This document shows, piece after piece, positions 24,703 through 33,394 of a stretch of DNA of 64,000 nt (positions are counted from its first letter, which is position 1; each line of letters opens with the position of its first letter). A program made the translations under genes and the position numbers. Source of the DNA: CAYILR01 sp964364175 (GTDB lineage Bacteria; Bdellovibrionota; UBA1018); contig CAYILR010000012.1 of NCBI GenBank assembly GCA_964364175.1, positions 33,715 to 97,714 on the forward strand, given 5' to 3'. Under the pieces are notes generated by a model, which ran no database searches, was not told where the DNA came from, and worked only from the letters and a program-made list of their open reading frames with translations.

Positions 24703-25548
24703 ATTGGAAGGAAAATCCCGCTGTAAAAATCTAAAAGTTTTGAGAGGCGCCCCAGCCCCCGGCGCGTGAAAAAGCAACACCGCCTCCAACCAACGCAAAA
24801 CCCGCTCTTGATCCGCGCGCTGAATTTGCAAACCTTGCACCGATCGCGCCAACTCGCGCACCGGCGCAACCAAGCTCATCAGCACATCCCGCAATCCCAC
24901 CGCCGGGATTTTGAGTGAAGCACCCTGAACCGCGCCATCCTCGCCCGAAGTCTTTGCACCCATTCCTGATTCGCGGCAATTCGGACAAATCCATCCCGCG
25001 CGCGCAACAATGGCATTCAGATCCAACTTGCTATCCACCCATTTGGACAGCGCAGATTCGCACGACAGGCAACAATCGAGCTGCGGCAAACTCCCCGAAA
25101 GCTGGAGAGTCTTGATCATCGCATGATTCAAGAATACCAAGTCCAATCGCTGCAAGTCCTCGTGCGAAACCTCCTCCACCCAAGCCAAGGCATTCGCGTG
25201 CAACCGAAAAAGCCCCGGCGCCGGCTCATGCTCAGGAGCCAAGCGCAACATCACTTCGGTCAGAGCACTGGCCAAAGCCAGCCGCTCAAAATCCTTCGCG
25301 ATCCCCGCATAATCCCGCTTGATCAAAGTCTCGTTGAGATGAAGCATGTCCCCGCTCGATCGCTGCGTAAACGTCCATTGGGATGCAGCAAAAGGCTCCA
25401 GCGTCCCCCCAAATCGCCTGGACTGAATCGCGTTTTTCGCCAAAGCCGTCACGCGGCCATGATTCTCGGTCAAAGCCGTCACCACGCGATGCCGCTCTTC
25501 GAACGGGGTCGAACGTAGAATGATGGCTTGGTCTCGAAGGGGTTCCAC
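24694..25548 (-). CDS. recO: DNA repair protein RecO
   Basis: A 284-aa recombination mediator of the RecFOR pathway that helps load RecA on SSB-coated single-stranded DNA. The N-terminal OB fold starts RDQAIILRSTPFEERHRVVTALTENHGRVTALAKNA. The middle is helical, with a CCLSC...CPNC four-cysteine zinc module at about 165-200. The length is slightly above the usual 240-260. Its stop codon and last two or three codons (SNIF) lie within the right arm of the inverted repeat at 24681-24702. Confidence 0.9.
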   Translation of the reverse strand: MEPLRDQAIILRSTPFEERHRVVTALTENHGRVTALAKNAIQSRRFGGTLEPFAASQWTFTQRSSGDMLHLNETLIKRDYAGIAKDFERLALASALTEVMLRLAPEHEPAPGLFRLHANALAWVEEVSHEDLQRLDLVFLNHAMIKTLQLSGSLPQLDCCLSCESALSKWVDSKLDLNAIVARAGWICPNCRESGMGAKTSGEDGAVQGASLKIPAVGLRDVLMSLVAPVRELARSVQGLQIQRADQERVLRWLEAVLLFHAPGAGAPLKTFRFLQRDFPSNIF

Positions 25549-25652
25549 TCGATTCGTTTAACACAAAAACAATAGTTAAGATGCTTACGCTTTTAAAAAA
25601 AGCCTCCGACAGGCTTATAGGAACTTAATTTTCAAAGGGGAAAGCTGTACTT

Positions 25653-26744
25653 ATGAAAAAATCATATTTTTATCAAACCACCATTTCGATCTTCCTTTCG
25701 GCACTACCACTCACCTCACAGGCGAATTTTTTCACTGATCTCTTCAGCAGCGAGCCAGAAAGGCAACGAAACATCACCCGAAGCAGCCAAGAAGCCACTG
25801 AGCAAAGGGGTGAAATGAGAGAAATCGTGAATGTTTTGGACAATGTCAGAAGAAAAGACGAAGCAACTCGCCAGGCTTTGATTGCAGCAGAAAAAGAAAG
25901 GGACAAACTCGCTGAAGAGCAAAACAGAGCACGTGCCGCTCTGGAACAAGAACAAAAAGACTTGGATCAAAGAATCAAAGATGTGCCGTCCATTGCAGGC
26001 TTGAGCCCCAGTGATGTCGAGGTTGTCAGACAGAATCGAACGAAAGAGCTCGAGGCAGCTCAACAACGTTATAACCAAAAGAAACAGGAATTTGATCGGC
26101 AAACCGCAGAACGACAAGAGAGAATTACTGTGGCGAATACAAATGTGCAACAAGCCACTCAAGAGCTACAAAAAACTCGAGGAGAAGTGGAAAAAACTCT
26201 CGCAGATCTCGAAGCCAAATATCCAGACGGCAGCGATCAACGTAAACTCATCGCCCAACTGAGACAACAAGTATCGGATCCTGTCGCCGCCAACAAAACT
26301 ATTTCTGATCTCGAAAAGCTTCAAGAAGAGACCTTTGGTAAAGAACGAAATATCGCCAAGCTACGAGACAAAGCAGAAGCTCTTCTCCGCCAAAACGCTG
26401 ATCTCAAAACGGACGCGTACATGCTCACAATGGATTTTCGTCAACTCGGGGCTACCGAGGCAGAAATCAATGATGCCTACGCTCACTTGAAAGAGAAATT
26501 AGATCGCTCACTCCTCAGCAAGTATTTGGATGAAAAGGTCAAACAACAAATCAAACAAGACGCGATCAACGCCGTCTGCGAAGCGATGACTAAGCCAGGT
26601 GAAGCATCCTGCATGACCAGTAAAATCAGCAGCATGATTTCCTCCGCCGAAGAAGCACGCAAACGACAAGAGCGCCAACTCCAGGAGGCAGGACAAAACC
26701 ATACTCCGGTCAGGTCTAGGCCCGCTGATGGCGGTTCTCACTAA
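25653..26744 (+). CDS. Exported long coiled-coil protein
   Basis: A 363-aa protein with a Sec signal peptide (MKKSYFYQTTISIFLSALPLTSQA). From residue 45 to about 245 it is nearly continuous heptad-rich, charged helix (for example RQALIAAEKERDKLAEEQNRARAALEQEQKDL, broken here only for naming). A shorter helical part follows with two Cys (AVCEAMTKPGEASCM) and a polar, Pro-containing tail. It should be a periplasmic or surface filament/spacer; no family is recognised. A Shine-Dalgarno (AAAGGGGAAAG) lies 7-17 bp before the ATG. It is followed by a strong terminator. Confidence 0.7.
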   Translation: MKKSYFYQTTISIFLSALPLTSQANFFTDLFSSEPERQRNITRSSQEATEQRGEMREIVNVLDNVRRKDEATRQALIAAEKERDKLAEEQNRARAALEQEQKDLDQRIKDVPSIAGLSPSDVEVVRQNRTKELEAAQQRYNQKKQEFDRQTAERQERITVANTNVQQATQELQKTRGEVEKTLADLEAKYPDGSDQRKLIAQLRQQVSDPVAANKTISDLEKLQEETFGKERNIAKLRDKAEALLRQNADLKTDAYMLTMDFRQLGATEAEINDAYAHLKEKLDRSLLSKYLDEKVKQQIKQDAINAVCEAMTKPGEASCMTSKISSMISSAEEARKRQERQLQEAGQNHTPVRSRPADGGSH

Positions 26745-26772
26745 ATTTTAAAAACAGAAACACTAGCCTTTC

Positions 26773-26826
26773 ACCGGCTTTTCATGCAGGCTGCGGAGCC
26801 ATATGAAAAGCCGGTTTTATTTTTTC
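26773..26826 (+). terminator. Rho-independent terminator overlapping the next gene's start
   Basis: A perfect 13-bp stem ACCGGCTTTTCAT (26773-26785) / ATGAAAAGCCGGT (26803-26815) with a small inner stem GGCT-gcgg-AGCC, followed by TTTATTTTTT. The 3' arm begins with the ATG of the downstream gene, and the T-tract encodes Phe residues of its signal peptide. Confidence 0.88.
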
Positions 26827-27255
26827 TCACTGCTCCTCCTCACCACAACCCAGCTCCACGCAGATCCCGAATGCCGCCGGTATCCCATCTGCCCCGATGC
26901 AAAAGACTTCGAGCTCATCAAGCTCACCCAAACTGACCACCCCTATTACAAATTCCGGGACAATCACTACCTGTGCTTTTATCTCGCCAAGCCTGAATTC
27001 ATTAAGGCCTATAAAAATGAGCCCGTCACCGCGGTCTTGAACGCCGTCCTAGAAAGCTTCGACCAATTCGGCGGCGGCCAGATCCAGATGCTGCCCATGC
27101 CCTTGCCCGGCGGCCCCAAGGAAATCCAACGCTACTTAGGTCAATTGCGGCTTTATCGCGAATGTACCCCGGCCCCAGCGCTCATCACATCCAAGGTCTG
27201 GAAAGAATCCGGCGACCTGATCTACATCGATGTCAAACACACGCCAAACCGGTAA
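26803..27255 (+). CDS. Small secreted hypothetical protein
   Basis: A 150-aa protein with signal peptide MKSRFYFFSLLLLTTTQLHA and a mature domain starting DPECRRYPICPD. Four or five Cys suggest disulfides. I do not recognise a family. It begins exactly at the 3' arm of the preceding gene's terminator, so read-through or an internal promoter is needed for expression; no separate Shine-Dalgarno is visible and the only candidate bases are inside the stem loop (GCGGAGCC). It lies 46 bp upstream of the subtilase gene. Confidence 0.6.
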   Translation: MKSRFYFFSLLLLTTTQLHADPECRRYPICPDAKDFELIKLTQTDHPYYKFRDNHYLCFYLAKPEFIKAYKNEPVTAVLNAVLESFDQFGGGQIQMLPMPLPGGPKEIQRYLGQLRLYRECTPAPALITSKVWKESGDLIYIDVKHTPNR

Positions 27256-27301
27256 TTACTGCCCACTGATCAAATGCAACTGCAGTGATATTATATAGAG
27301 C

Positions 27302-29530
27302 GTGTGGATCGCTCTCATTCTTTCTTGCTGTTCCGTTTTGTTTGCCGGTGAAATCCAACGCCAGGTCATCATCCGGCTCAAAAACGAAAAAAACCTGACC
27401 GAGTTCAAGAAAAAAATCCCACCCCATTTTGAAATCATCGACTCTGCAGGCACGATTGTCATTCTGCGATCCAAAAATCCGACGGTTTCTTCTGGCGAAA
27501 TCAAATCACTCCAAAAACTTCCCGTAGTTCGATCTGCGACTTTGGATGCGGTAGTCAAAGAACGTGAATCTCCGCACACCTGTGCCGATTGCAACCCCTC
27601 TGCGGGCAGACCTGACTCGATCGACATTTCTTCCCTGGTTCCAGCGCTGTGCCCGCTTCAACAAGTTTGTCCTGACGGATTGTCACAAGACCAGTTTTGG
27701 GGGCAACGACGAGTGGATGGGGACCTGATGATCAAGGCGGTCCAGAACATTGAAAACCAATTACGATCTCAGGGCAAGTCGAGCCCCACCACAAAAATCT
27801 GCGTAATCGACACCGGATTCGACTTAAAAAACATGCGGTCCGAGATTTCGTCTCCAGAATTCGAAGTCAAATCTTGCGCTCGCTCATTCCCTTTTTTCAA
27901 TTCGCATTCGATCGGAAACCCAGAGTCAGACGAGCGCGGGCACGGAACAGCAGTATCAGGACTCATCGGAGGAAAACAAGGCATCGGACTCGCACCCAAC
28001 CTACAAATGGTTGCATACCGGATGAGCCCTCCTGGGTCTGAAGAAGCCGCATTGCCCTTAAGCGTAACACAAATTTGTATTGAGCGTGCTCTACGGGATG
28101 AATGCGATATCATCAACTACAGTCATGGAACAGATCAGGAAGAACACGGTGAGAATCAAGGCACGTCCGGAATCGAAACTAACCCAGAAATTCGCGAGCA
28201 ATTGGCGAACAATGGCAGCTTGATGGTGACAGCCGCAGGTAATAACTCCTTTCGTGTCCCGAACCGCAATCAAAACCCAGAAGACGGAATTCTCCGTGTA
28301 GCAGCCTCAAACGGCACCGGTGAAATTTCATTCTTTTCTACGGACGGTGAGATCCAGGCTCCTGGAGAGTCCATCTACACTCTCAATACTCCCACCTCTC
28401 ATACAGCGGGGACACGATGTACTGATAAAAATCCTCCCGGCACACTCATTCACGGTACAAGTTTCGCTGCCCCCATTGTTTCTGCAATTGCAGGGCAGGT
28501 CCTTTGGGTACTCAAAACCAAACCCTATTTCATGCGCATGCGGCCTGAACTCCGGATTGCACTGCTCAATCGCATTCTCAAGGCATCTGAACTCCGGGGC
28601 AGCATCAATGGCCTTCGAGCGATCTCCCTAGCAAACCGCTTGAACAGCAACCTGCCCCTCCCATCGATTGAACAATTGAAAGATTCGATGTCCCATCCAC
28701 CCGACGAATCGTGCTCCCATCCCGTGAAAAAATGCTCTGTCGACAACAATATCTCATGTAGCGATCAACAAAAATGCGTGGACGAAAATCGAATGCAGAT
28801 TTCGCTCTGCGAACCCCCAAGTGACGAAGCAATCGACTCATTGACCCACTATTACCTTCAGTCGCCCAGTTTTTCGGAAACAGCGGAATACTTCATGAGT
28901 ATGCACACTCCACAAACAGATCCTAGAAAAGCCTCTAGTTTGGCCCTGCAAACGTGGAACTCTTTGGAAAAATCTCCTGGAATTGCGCAACTTTCTTCTT
29001 ACGAGCGGATTTTTCCGGCACTGATTCATGGAGCAGCTCGCACACCGGAAGGTTCAGAGAAGGTTCGTTCCTACATCAGCACCTTGGTCAATCACTACCG
29101 CCTCAACACAAGAATTCTGGACCTGCCATTGGGTACCTCCGACGAAGTTCGCAGACGGGATGAAGAAGATGTAACGAGGCGAGGTGCTAACGAAGCTCTG
29201 GATCACCTCGCTAGTACGCTTTACACTGTGGTGCAAGAACGCGGTCCCAGCGAACTCACCAGTGCGCTTTCGTCCGTATGGATTCAAAACCCCTATTCGT
29301 GGCTGAAACCTAATTCCGGAAAAATTCCAGTGGCGCCCGCAAGAATCATCAACAGCCTCATCGAAGATCCGCGCTTCGTAACTCTCCGACCACAGCTCCT
29401 GCAAATTGAAAAGCAGATGTATGCACTGTACGAAGCCAAGCGAGGCACCCCTAACTTCCAAAACTCTTCTTATCTCAATCCAATGATTGCGAGGCAACGC
29501 CCGCAAACATCACCCAGCCCATCAAAGTAG
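27302..29530 (+). CDS. Exported subtilisin-like serine protease (peptidase S8)
   Basis: A 742-aa protein. The start is a GTG (27302), directly preceded by an in-frame stop. The N-terminus is hydrophobic (WIALILSCCSVLFAG), a signal peptide lacking the usual positive charge. Residues 20-85 look like an I9-type inhibitor propeptide (QVIIRLKNEKNLTEF...). Catalytic residues are D170 (VIDTGFD), H214 (RGHGTAVSG), oxyanion N314 (TAAGNN) and S387 (HGTSFAAP). A cysteine-rich stretch (about 465-500) and a helical C-terminal region of about 240 residues follow, with no named domain. The 3' end overlaps gpmA by 9 bp in convergent orientation. Confidence 0.88.
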   Translation: MWIALILSCCSVLFAGEIQRQVIIRLKNEKNLTEFKKKIPPHFEIIDSAGTIVILRSKNPTVSSGEIKSLQKLPVVRSATLDAVVKERESPHTCADCNPSAGRPDSIDISSLVPALCPLQQVCPDGLSQDQFWGQRRVDGDLMIKAVQNIENQLRSQGKSSPTTKICVIDTGFDLKNMRSEISSPEFEVKSCARSFPFFNSHSIGNPESDERGHGTAVSGLIGGKQGIGLAPNLQMVAYRMSPPGSEEAALPLSVTQICIERALRDECDIINYSHGTDQEEHGENQGTSGIETNPEIREQLANNGSLMVTAAGNNSFRVPNRNQNPEDGILRVAASNGTGEISFFSTDGEIQAPGESIYTLNTPTSHTAGTRCTDKNPPGTLIHGTSFAAPIVSAIAGQVLWVLKTKPYFMRMRPELRIALLNRILKASELRGSINGLRAISLANRLNSNLPLPSIEQLKDSMSHPPDESCSHPVKKCSVDNNISCSDQQKCVDENRMQISLCEPPSDEAIDSLTHYYLQSPSFSETAEYFMSMHTPQTDPRKASSLALQTWNSLEKSPGIAQLSSYERIFPALIHGAARTPEGSEKVRSYISTLVNHYRLNTRILDLPLGTSDEVRRRDEEDVTRRGANEALDHLASTLYTVVQERGPSELTSALSSVWIQNPYSWLKPNSGKIPVAPARIINSLIEDPRFVTLRPQLLQIEKQMYALYEAKRGTPNFQNSSYLNPMIARQRPQTSPSPSK

Positions 29531-30127
29531 TTTCTTTGAAACCGCTTTCCCATTCGAATCAATCTCGTAAACAATCGGCTGCCCATTGGCGATTTCGAGC
29601 GCAACCACTTGCTCAGGTGTGAGCTTGTCCAGCTCCATGCAAATCGCGCGCAGGCTGTTTCCATGCGCGGCGATCACCACGTTCTTGCCCTGCTTGAGTT
29701 GACTCATGATCCGCCAATCAAAGTAGGGAAGCGTCCTGCGTGCAGTCATCTCGAGGCTCTCTCCACCCGGAGGGGGCGTAGCATAGCTCCGGCGCCAGAT
29801 TTTAACTTGCTCGTCACCAAAATTTTTAGCAGCCTCGGCTTTGTTCAGTCCCTGCAAATCTCCGTAATGCCGCTCGTTGAGTGCCGAATCCTGATCCACG
29901 GGAATTTTTGTTTGCTCCGCACCTTGCATCACTTCCGTGAGCGTATCGATGGCTCGGATCAATTTAGAAGTAAAAGCCAGATCAAGTTTGATATCGCGGA
30001 TTTTCTCTCCCGCAACCCGCGCATCCTTCCGGCCTTTTTCGGTCAGGGGAATATCCACCCAACCCGTAAACCGATTGTCCAGGTTCCACTGAGATTCACC
30101 GTGCCGTATCAATACCAATTTTGCCAT
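29522..30127 (-). CDS. gpmA: 2,3-bisphosphoglycerate-dependent phosphoglycerate mutase
   Basis: A 201-aa glycolytic enzyme that interconverts 3- and 2-phosphoglycerate. It starts with the phosphohistidine motif LVLIRHGESQWN, then FTGWVDIPLTEKG, ALNERHYGDLQG, and the second His in VIAAHGNSLRA. It is shorter than the 250-aa E. coli GpmA, matching the compact forms of many other bacteria. Its ATG lies within the last 19 bp of the upstream phospholipase-like gene, so the two are likely cotranscribed. Confidence 0.92.
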   Translation of the reverse strand: MAKLVLIRHGESQWNLDNRFTGWVDIPLTEKGRKDARVAGEKIRDIKLDLAFTSKLIRAIDTLTEVMQGAEQTKIPVDQDSALNERHYGDLQGLNKAEAAKNFGDEQVKIWRRSYATPPPGGESLEMTARRTLPYFDWRIMSQLKQGKNVVIAAHGNSLRAICMELDKLTPEQVVALEIANGQPIVYEIDSNGKAVSKKLL

Positions 30128-30939
30128 TTGAGAAGCCTCACCAGATACAATACTTTTTTTGTTGATTCCACTGCCAAACGAATTTGTTTTTTCTTAAATA
30201 ATCGATATTGAACTGGATCTGATTTCACCTGGACAGGAACAGCACCCGGTGTCAGAAAGTCCGACAAGCCAAAACTATTCCCCATCACGCCGTACTGTCC
30301 AAAGTCACTGTTGCTCGACTCTTGCCAAAACGCAGTCCAAGTCTGAGTCGTCTTGCGACCTCCGATCGTCAAAACCACAGGGCTGCGCAAAGACAGCAAC
30401 GTCTCCAACGCCGATCGTTTCAACAGCCCCTCAAATCCACGCAGATGAGGATCGACCCCATCACGAATTTGCCTGCAACGCGTGCGATAGGCAGGATCCA
30501 CAAAATCCTCCTGCGCCAGCTCAAGGGATTCAAATCCATCATCCCAAATATGATCCACGGGAACTGCATGAGCTGGAACTGCTGAGTCTTGAAGGTGATG
30601 AATCATGTGTCCAGCAATCGCATAAGGCGAATCTTCCACCATCGGATCGGAGAGGTCAGCCTCGAGCGACTCGATGCGATCCATCGAATCTTTGCGGAAC
30701 ATATTGAGCTTTTTTTGAGGGTGATAATAGTGAGAAAATTCCGTCCACTTGCGAAACAAGTTCGTATCTTCGTCCAGATTCTCACTCACCAATAATTCCA
30801 CATCCGCAGTCGTCAGGACTCCCGGATAACACCCGTTCAACTCGGCTGCCGCCTGACGCGTAATCGTCTCATGATCGGTGAGAGAAAACGCCCAAGAGGC
30901 TTGCACCATCCAACCTAAGACCAAAACTAGAAAACCCAT
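30109..30939 (-). CDS. Exported phospholipase C/P1-nuclease-like protein
   Basis: About 276 aa. The frame opens at 31092, but the ATG at 30939 has a Shine-Dalgarno (CGGGGG) at good distance and starts the signal peptide (MGFLVLVLGWMVQASWA). The mature protein begins FSLTDHETITRQAA and contains EFSHYYHPQ and GHMIHHLQDSAVPAHA. This His/Asp pattern is that of the tri-zinc phospholipase C/S1-P1 nuclease fold, in which the helix H..H.L.D...P.H binds the metals. Substrate (phospholipid or nucleic acid) cannot be decided. It overlaps the downstream gpmA by 19 bp. Confidence 0.6.
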   Translation of the reverse strand: MGFLVLVLGWMVQASWAFSLTDHETITRQAAAELNGCYPGVLTTADVELLVSENLDEDTNLFRKWTEFSHYYHPQKKLNMFRKDSMDRIESLEADLSDPMVEDSPYAIAGHMIHHLQDSAVPAHAVPVDHIWDDGFESLELAQEDFVDPAYRTRCRQIRDGVDPHLRGFEGLLKRSALETLLSLRSPVVLTIGGRKTTQTWTAFWQESSNSDFGQYGVMGNSFGLSDFLTPGAVPVQVKSDPVQYRLFKKKQIRLAVESTKKVLYLVRLLKWQNWY

Positions 30940-31161
30940 CCCCATACCCCCGTATATTGATTGCCGACTTTCAAATACAGCGAATGAGTAAAAAAACGAA
31001 CAAGAATTACACAACTGACCAAAAGTTCGACGGTATTTTTTTTGCGCCAAATTCACACGATTCAAGGATTTCAGGCACTTATGAGTTGGCACGGTCCCTG
31101 CACAAAGGGTTCCCGACTGCCGTCGAGGCGGTCAATCACAACTCATAACTCCTCTCTCTCC

Positions 31162-31197
31162 TTTAGGGCTTCCTGGTGCAAACCAGGGAGCCCTAAA
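31162..31197. terminator. Strong hairpin with GCAA tetraloop, probable terminator
   Basis: A 16-bp stem TTTAGGGCTTCCTGGT / ACCAGGGAGCCCTAAA with one T-G pair and a GNRA-type GCAA loop, in the gap after the thiQ stop. The T-rich flank is on the plus-strand side (AAAATTTTC), so termination efficiency for the minus-strand thi operon is uncertain. Confidence 0.6.
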
Positions 31198-31201
31198 ATT
31201 T

Positions 31202-31867
31202 TCAAGCGTCCCGCCACACATGCCTCCGCCCACCATCGACTGACTCACAAACCAACTCCCGAGTACTCAGGCTCTTTACGTCCTCGCGATCATGCGTGAC
31301 AAAAATCAGAGGAACCGGCCATTCAGCGTGCAGGCTCAACAAATCCTGCCGGAGGCCTTCGCGATATTTCCGATCCAATGCAGAAAATGGTTCATCCAAC
31401 AAAAGTGCGCGCGGCTTCCAAACCACGGCGCGGATCAAGGCCAAGCGCTGCTTTTCGCCACCGGACAATGTATCGACTCTTCGCTCCGCATGCGCACAAA
31501 GTCCCCATTTCTCAAGCCACGGCATCACTTGATCTCGGCGAATCTTCCTCATCACCCCACGCATTCGCAAACCAAATGCAGCATTTTCCAAAACAGTGAG
31601 CTCCGAAAACAAAACCGCTTCCTGAAACACAACACCAAACTCACGGCACTGGGGAGAAGCATGCGTCAAATCATCAGAGCCCAATTTGATTTTTCCGCTA
31701 CCGTTCGGACAAACCTCAACCCCAGAAATCCAGCGCATCAAAGTACTTTTCCCGCAACCGCTTTGCCCCGTCAGCGTTAAGCGCTCACCCGGATTCACGG
31801 TGAAGTCTGCCTCCAGCAAAAACTCGGGAAGCTGCCTTTTAAATTTTTCTATTTTTAATGATTCCAT
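31202..31867 (-). CDS. thiQ: Thiamine ABC transporter ATP-binding protein
   Basis: A 221-aa ATPase. The frame is open further upstream inside thiP, but the ATG at 31867 starts the domain (MESLKIEKFKRQ) and overlaps thiP by 13 bp, as expected for a coupled operon. Walker A is TGQSGCGKST, the signature is LSGGEKQRLAL, Walker B is ALLLDEPFSALD, and the switch is FVTHDRED. It powers uptake of thiamine or its phosphates through ThiP. Assignment rests mainly on the adjacent ThiB. Confidence 0.85.
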   Translation of the reverse strand: MESLKIEKFKRQLPEFLLEADFTVNPGERLTLTGQSGCGKSTLMRWISGVEVCPNGSGKIKLGSDDLTHASPQCREFGVVFQEAVLFSELTVLENAAFGLRMRGVMRKIRRDQVMPWLEKWGLCAHAERRVDTLSGGEKQRLALIRAVVWKPRALLLDEPFSALDRKYREGLRQDLLSLHAEWPVPLIFVTHDREDVKSLSTRELVCESVDGGRRHVWRDA

Positions 31868-33384
31868 CGTGTACCCACAAAGCTGATCCCCGCTGCGATT
31901 AACATCAAAACCAACGACAATGTCTGAGCCTCTCCAAATCGGTACTGCGCCATCCATCGCATAACTAAAACTGGAAGCGTAATTAAGTTTTCGCTGTAGA
32001 ACAAACTGACTGCAGCCATTTCACCCAATGATGCCGCACAAACCATCGCCAGCACTGAGAAGATCGGTTTTTTCCAACGCGGCCATTCGACTATCCATCC
32101 CATTCGGAGCGGGCCTGCCCCGAGAGTTGCGGCGATCTCAAGTTCTTTGATCCGTATGCCGCCTTCGAGCGGCTTCAGATATCTGAATGCCAATGGAAGA
32201 AAAACCACCGACTGCATCGCAATCATTGCAAATGCGCTTCCCTCGAACGGGTCTACCCATTTTTGATAGGCAATCCAAAACCCCAAACTCAAAACCAGAA
32301 CAGACATTGAGGCAGGCAAACCTGACAAAAAATTCAAGACTATACTGCTCACGCCTCCCAAAAACCTCTGCGACGTCAATATCAACAGCGCCACAGCAAT
32401 GGTGAGCACAGCACTTGCCCCTGCGAGCTCGAGAGAGATCCTCAGAGGAACTTGAATCTCGCTCCAAATCTCCATGTTAAAAACATCCGATAACGATCCG
32501 AGCAAAATCAAATAGGGCAGAACAAACAAAATCGCAAACCCGAGCAAAATTCCATCTGCACCCAATTTCTTAGACCCCTGCGTATTCCGCACGTTCAAAA
32601 AGGCATGGGGAGCTCTCCAACGCTTCTCCAAAAATGCTGCAGCAAAAGCCAGCGGCAACGTCAAACTCATTTGTACCAGAGCACAAACCGCTGCGCCCGA
32701 AAGATCCAATCCCGAATACCGGATGCGCGAATAGATTTCCGTTTCGAGCGTTTGAACCGGAGGACCGCCTCCCAAAATCAGAACAATACTGAAACTCGTC
32801 AAACAAAGTTGAAAAACTTGCAACAAAACCTGCAACGAAGCCCAGCGGATCTGCGGCCAAACGATCCAGCGAAAAATCGACGCCCGACCTGCTCCCAACG
32901 TCGCTGCCGACTCCTCGATCAGAGGGTGAATCTCCGCTCGAGCTTGTGCCACCCGCAGCGCCACCCAAGGCAAATTAAAAAATACATGCGCCAAAATCAC
33001 TGCCTTGAGTGAATAAGCCCAGTCCAAACCCAGCCGACCCAAAATCCCCGAACGCCCCAACCAGGCTACCCAAGCACTCGCTGCAACCACAGTCGGAATA
33101 GAAAATGTCACAGAGAAAAATCCCGAAACGATCCGAGCCACGCGGCTCTGATCCCGCAATCGTGTCCCCAGCATCCAACCCAACGGAATTCCCAGAGCAG
33201 AAATCACCGTGCTCCACAAAGCTTGTTGAAGAGTCAAAGCTGCTATTCCACCCAGGGCAGAAAAATCGCCTTGCACTGATCTCGCTTGAAAAAGCACATT
33301 CGCCAACGGAACCAAAATCCCCGCCACTAAAAATACTACTGTCAGTGCTGTTGCAAAAATTCCCCAGCTTCGTGGAATTTTCAT
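31855..33384 (-). CDS. thiP: Thiamine ABC transporter permease (two-domain)
   Basis: A 509-aa inner-membrane protein with about twelve helices formed from two binding-protein-dependent permease halves, as in ThiP (536 aa in E. coli) and related iron permeases. Both EAA loops are visible: EESAATLGAGRASIFRWIVWP in the first half and EIAATLGAGPLRMGWIVEWP in the second. It lies 10 bp downstream of thiB and overlaps thiQ. Confidence 0.87.
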   Translation of the reverse strand: MKIPRSWGIFATALTVVFLVAGILVPLANVLFQARSVQGDFSALGGIAALTLQQALWSTVISALGIPLGWMLGTRLRDQSRVARIVSGFFSVTFSIPTVVAASAWVAWLGRSGILGRLGLDWAYSLKAVILAHVFFNLPWVALRVAQARAEIHPLIEESAATLGAGRASIFRWIVWPQIRWASLQVLLQVFQLCLTSFSIVLILGGGPPVQTLETEIYSRIRYSGLDLSGAAVCALVQMSLTLPLAFAAAFLEKRWRAPHAFLNVRNTQGSKKLGADGILLGFAILFVLPYLILLGSLSDVFNMEIWSEIQVPLRISLELAGASAVLTIAVALLILTSQRFLGGVSSIVLNFLSGLPASMSVLVLSLGFWIAYQKWVDPFEGSAFAMIAMQSVVFLPLAFRYLKPLEGGIRIKELEIAATLGAGPLRMGWIVEWPRWKKPIFSVLAMVCAASLGEMAAVSLFYSENLITLPVLVMRWMAQYRFGEAQTLSLVLMLIAAGISFVGTRWNH

Positions 33385-33394
33385 GCCAAAATTC

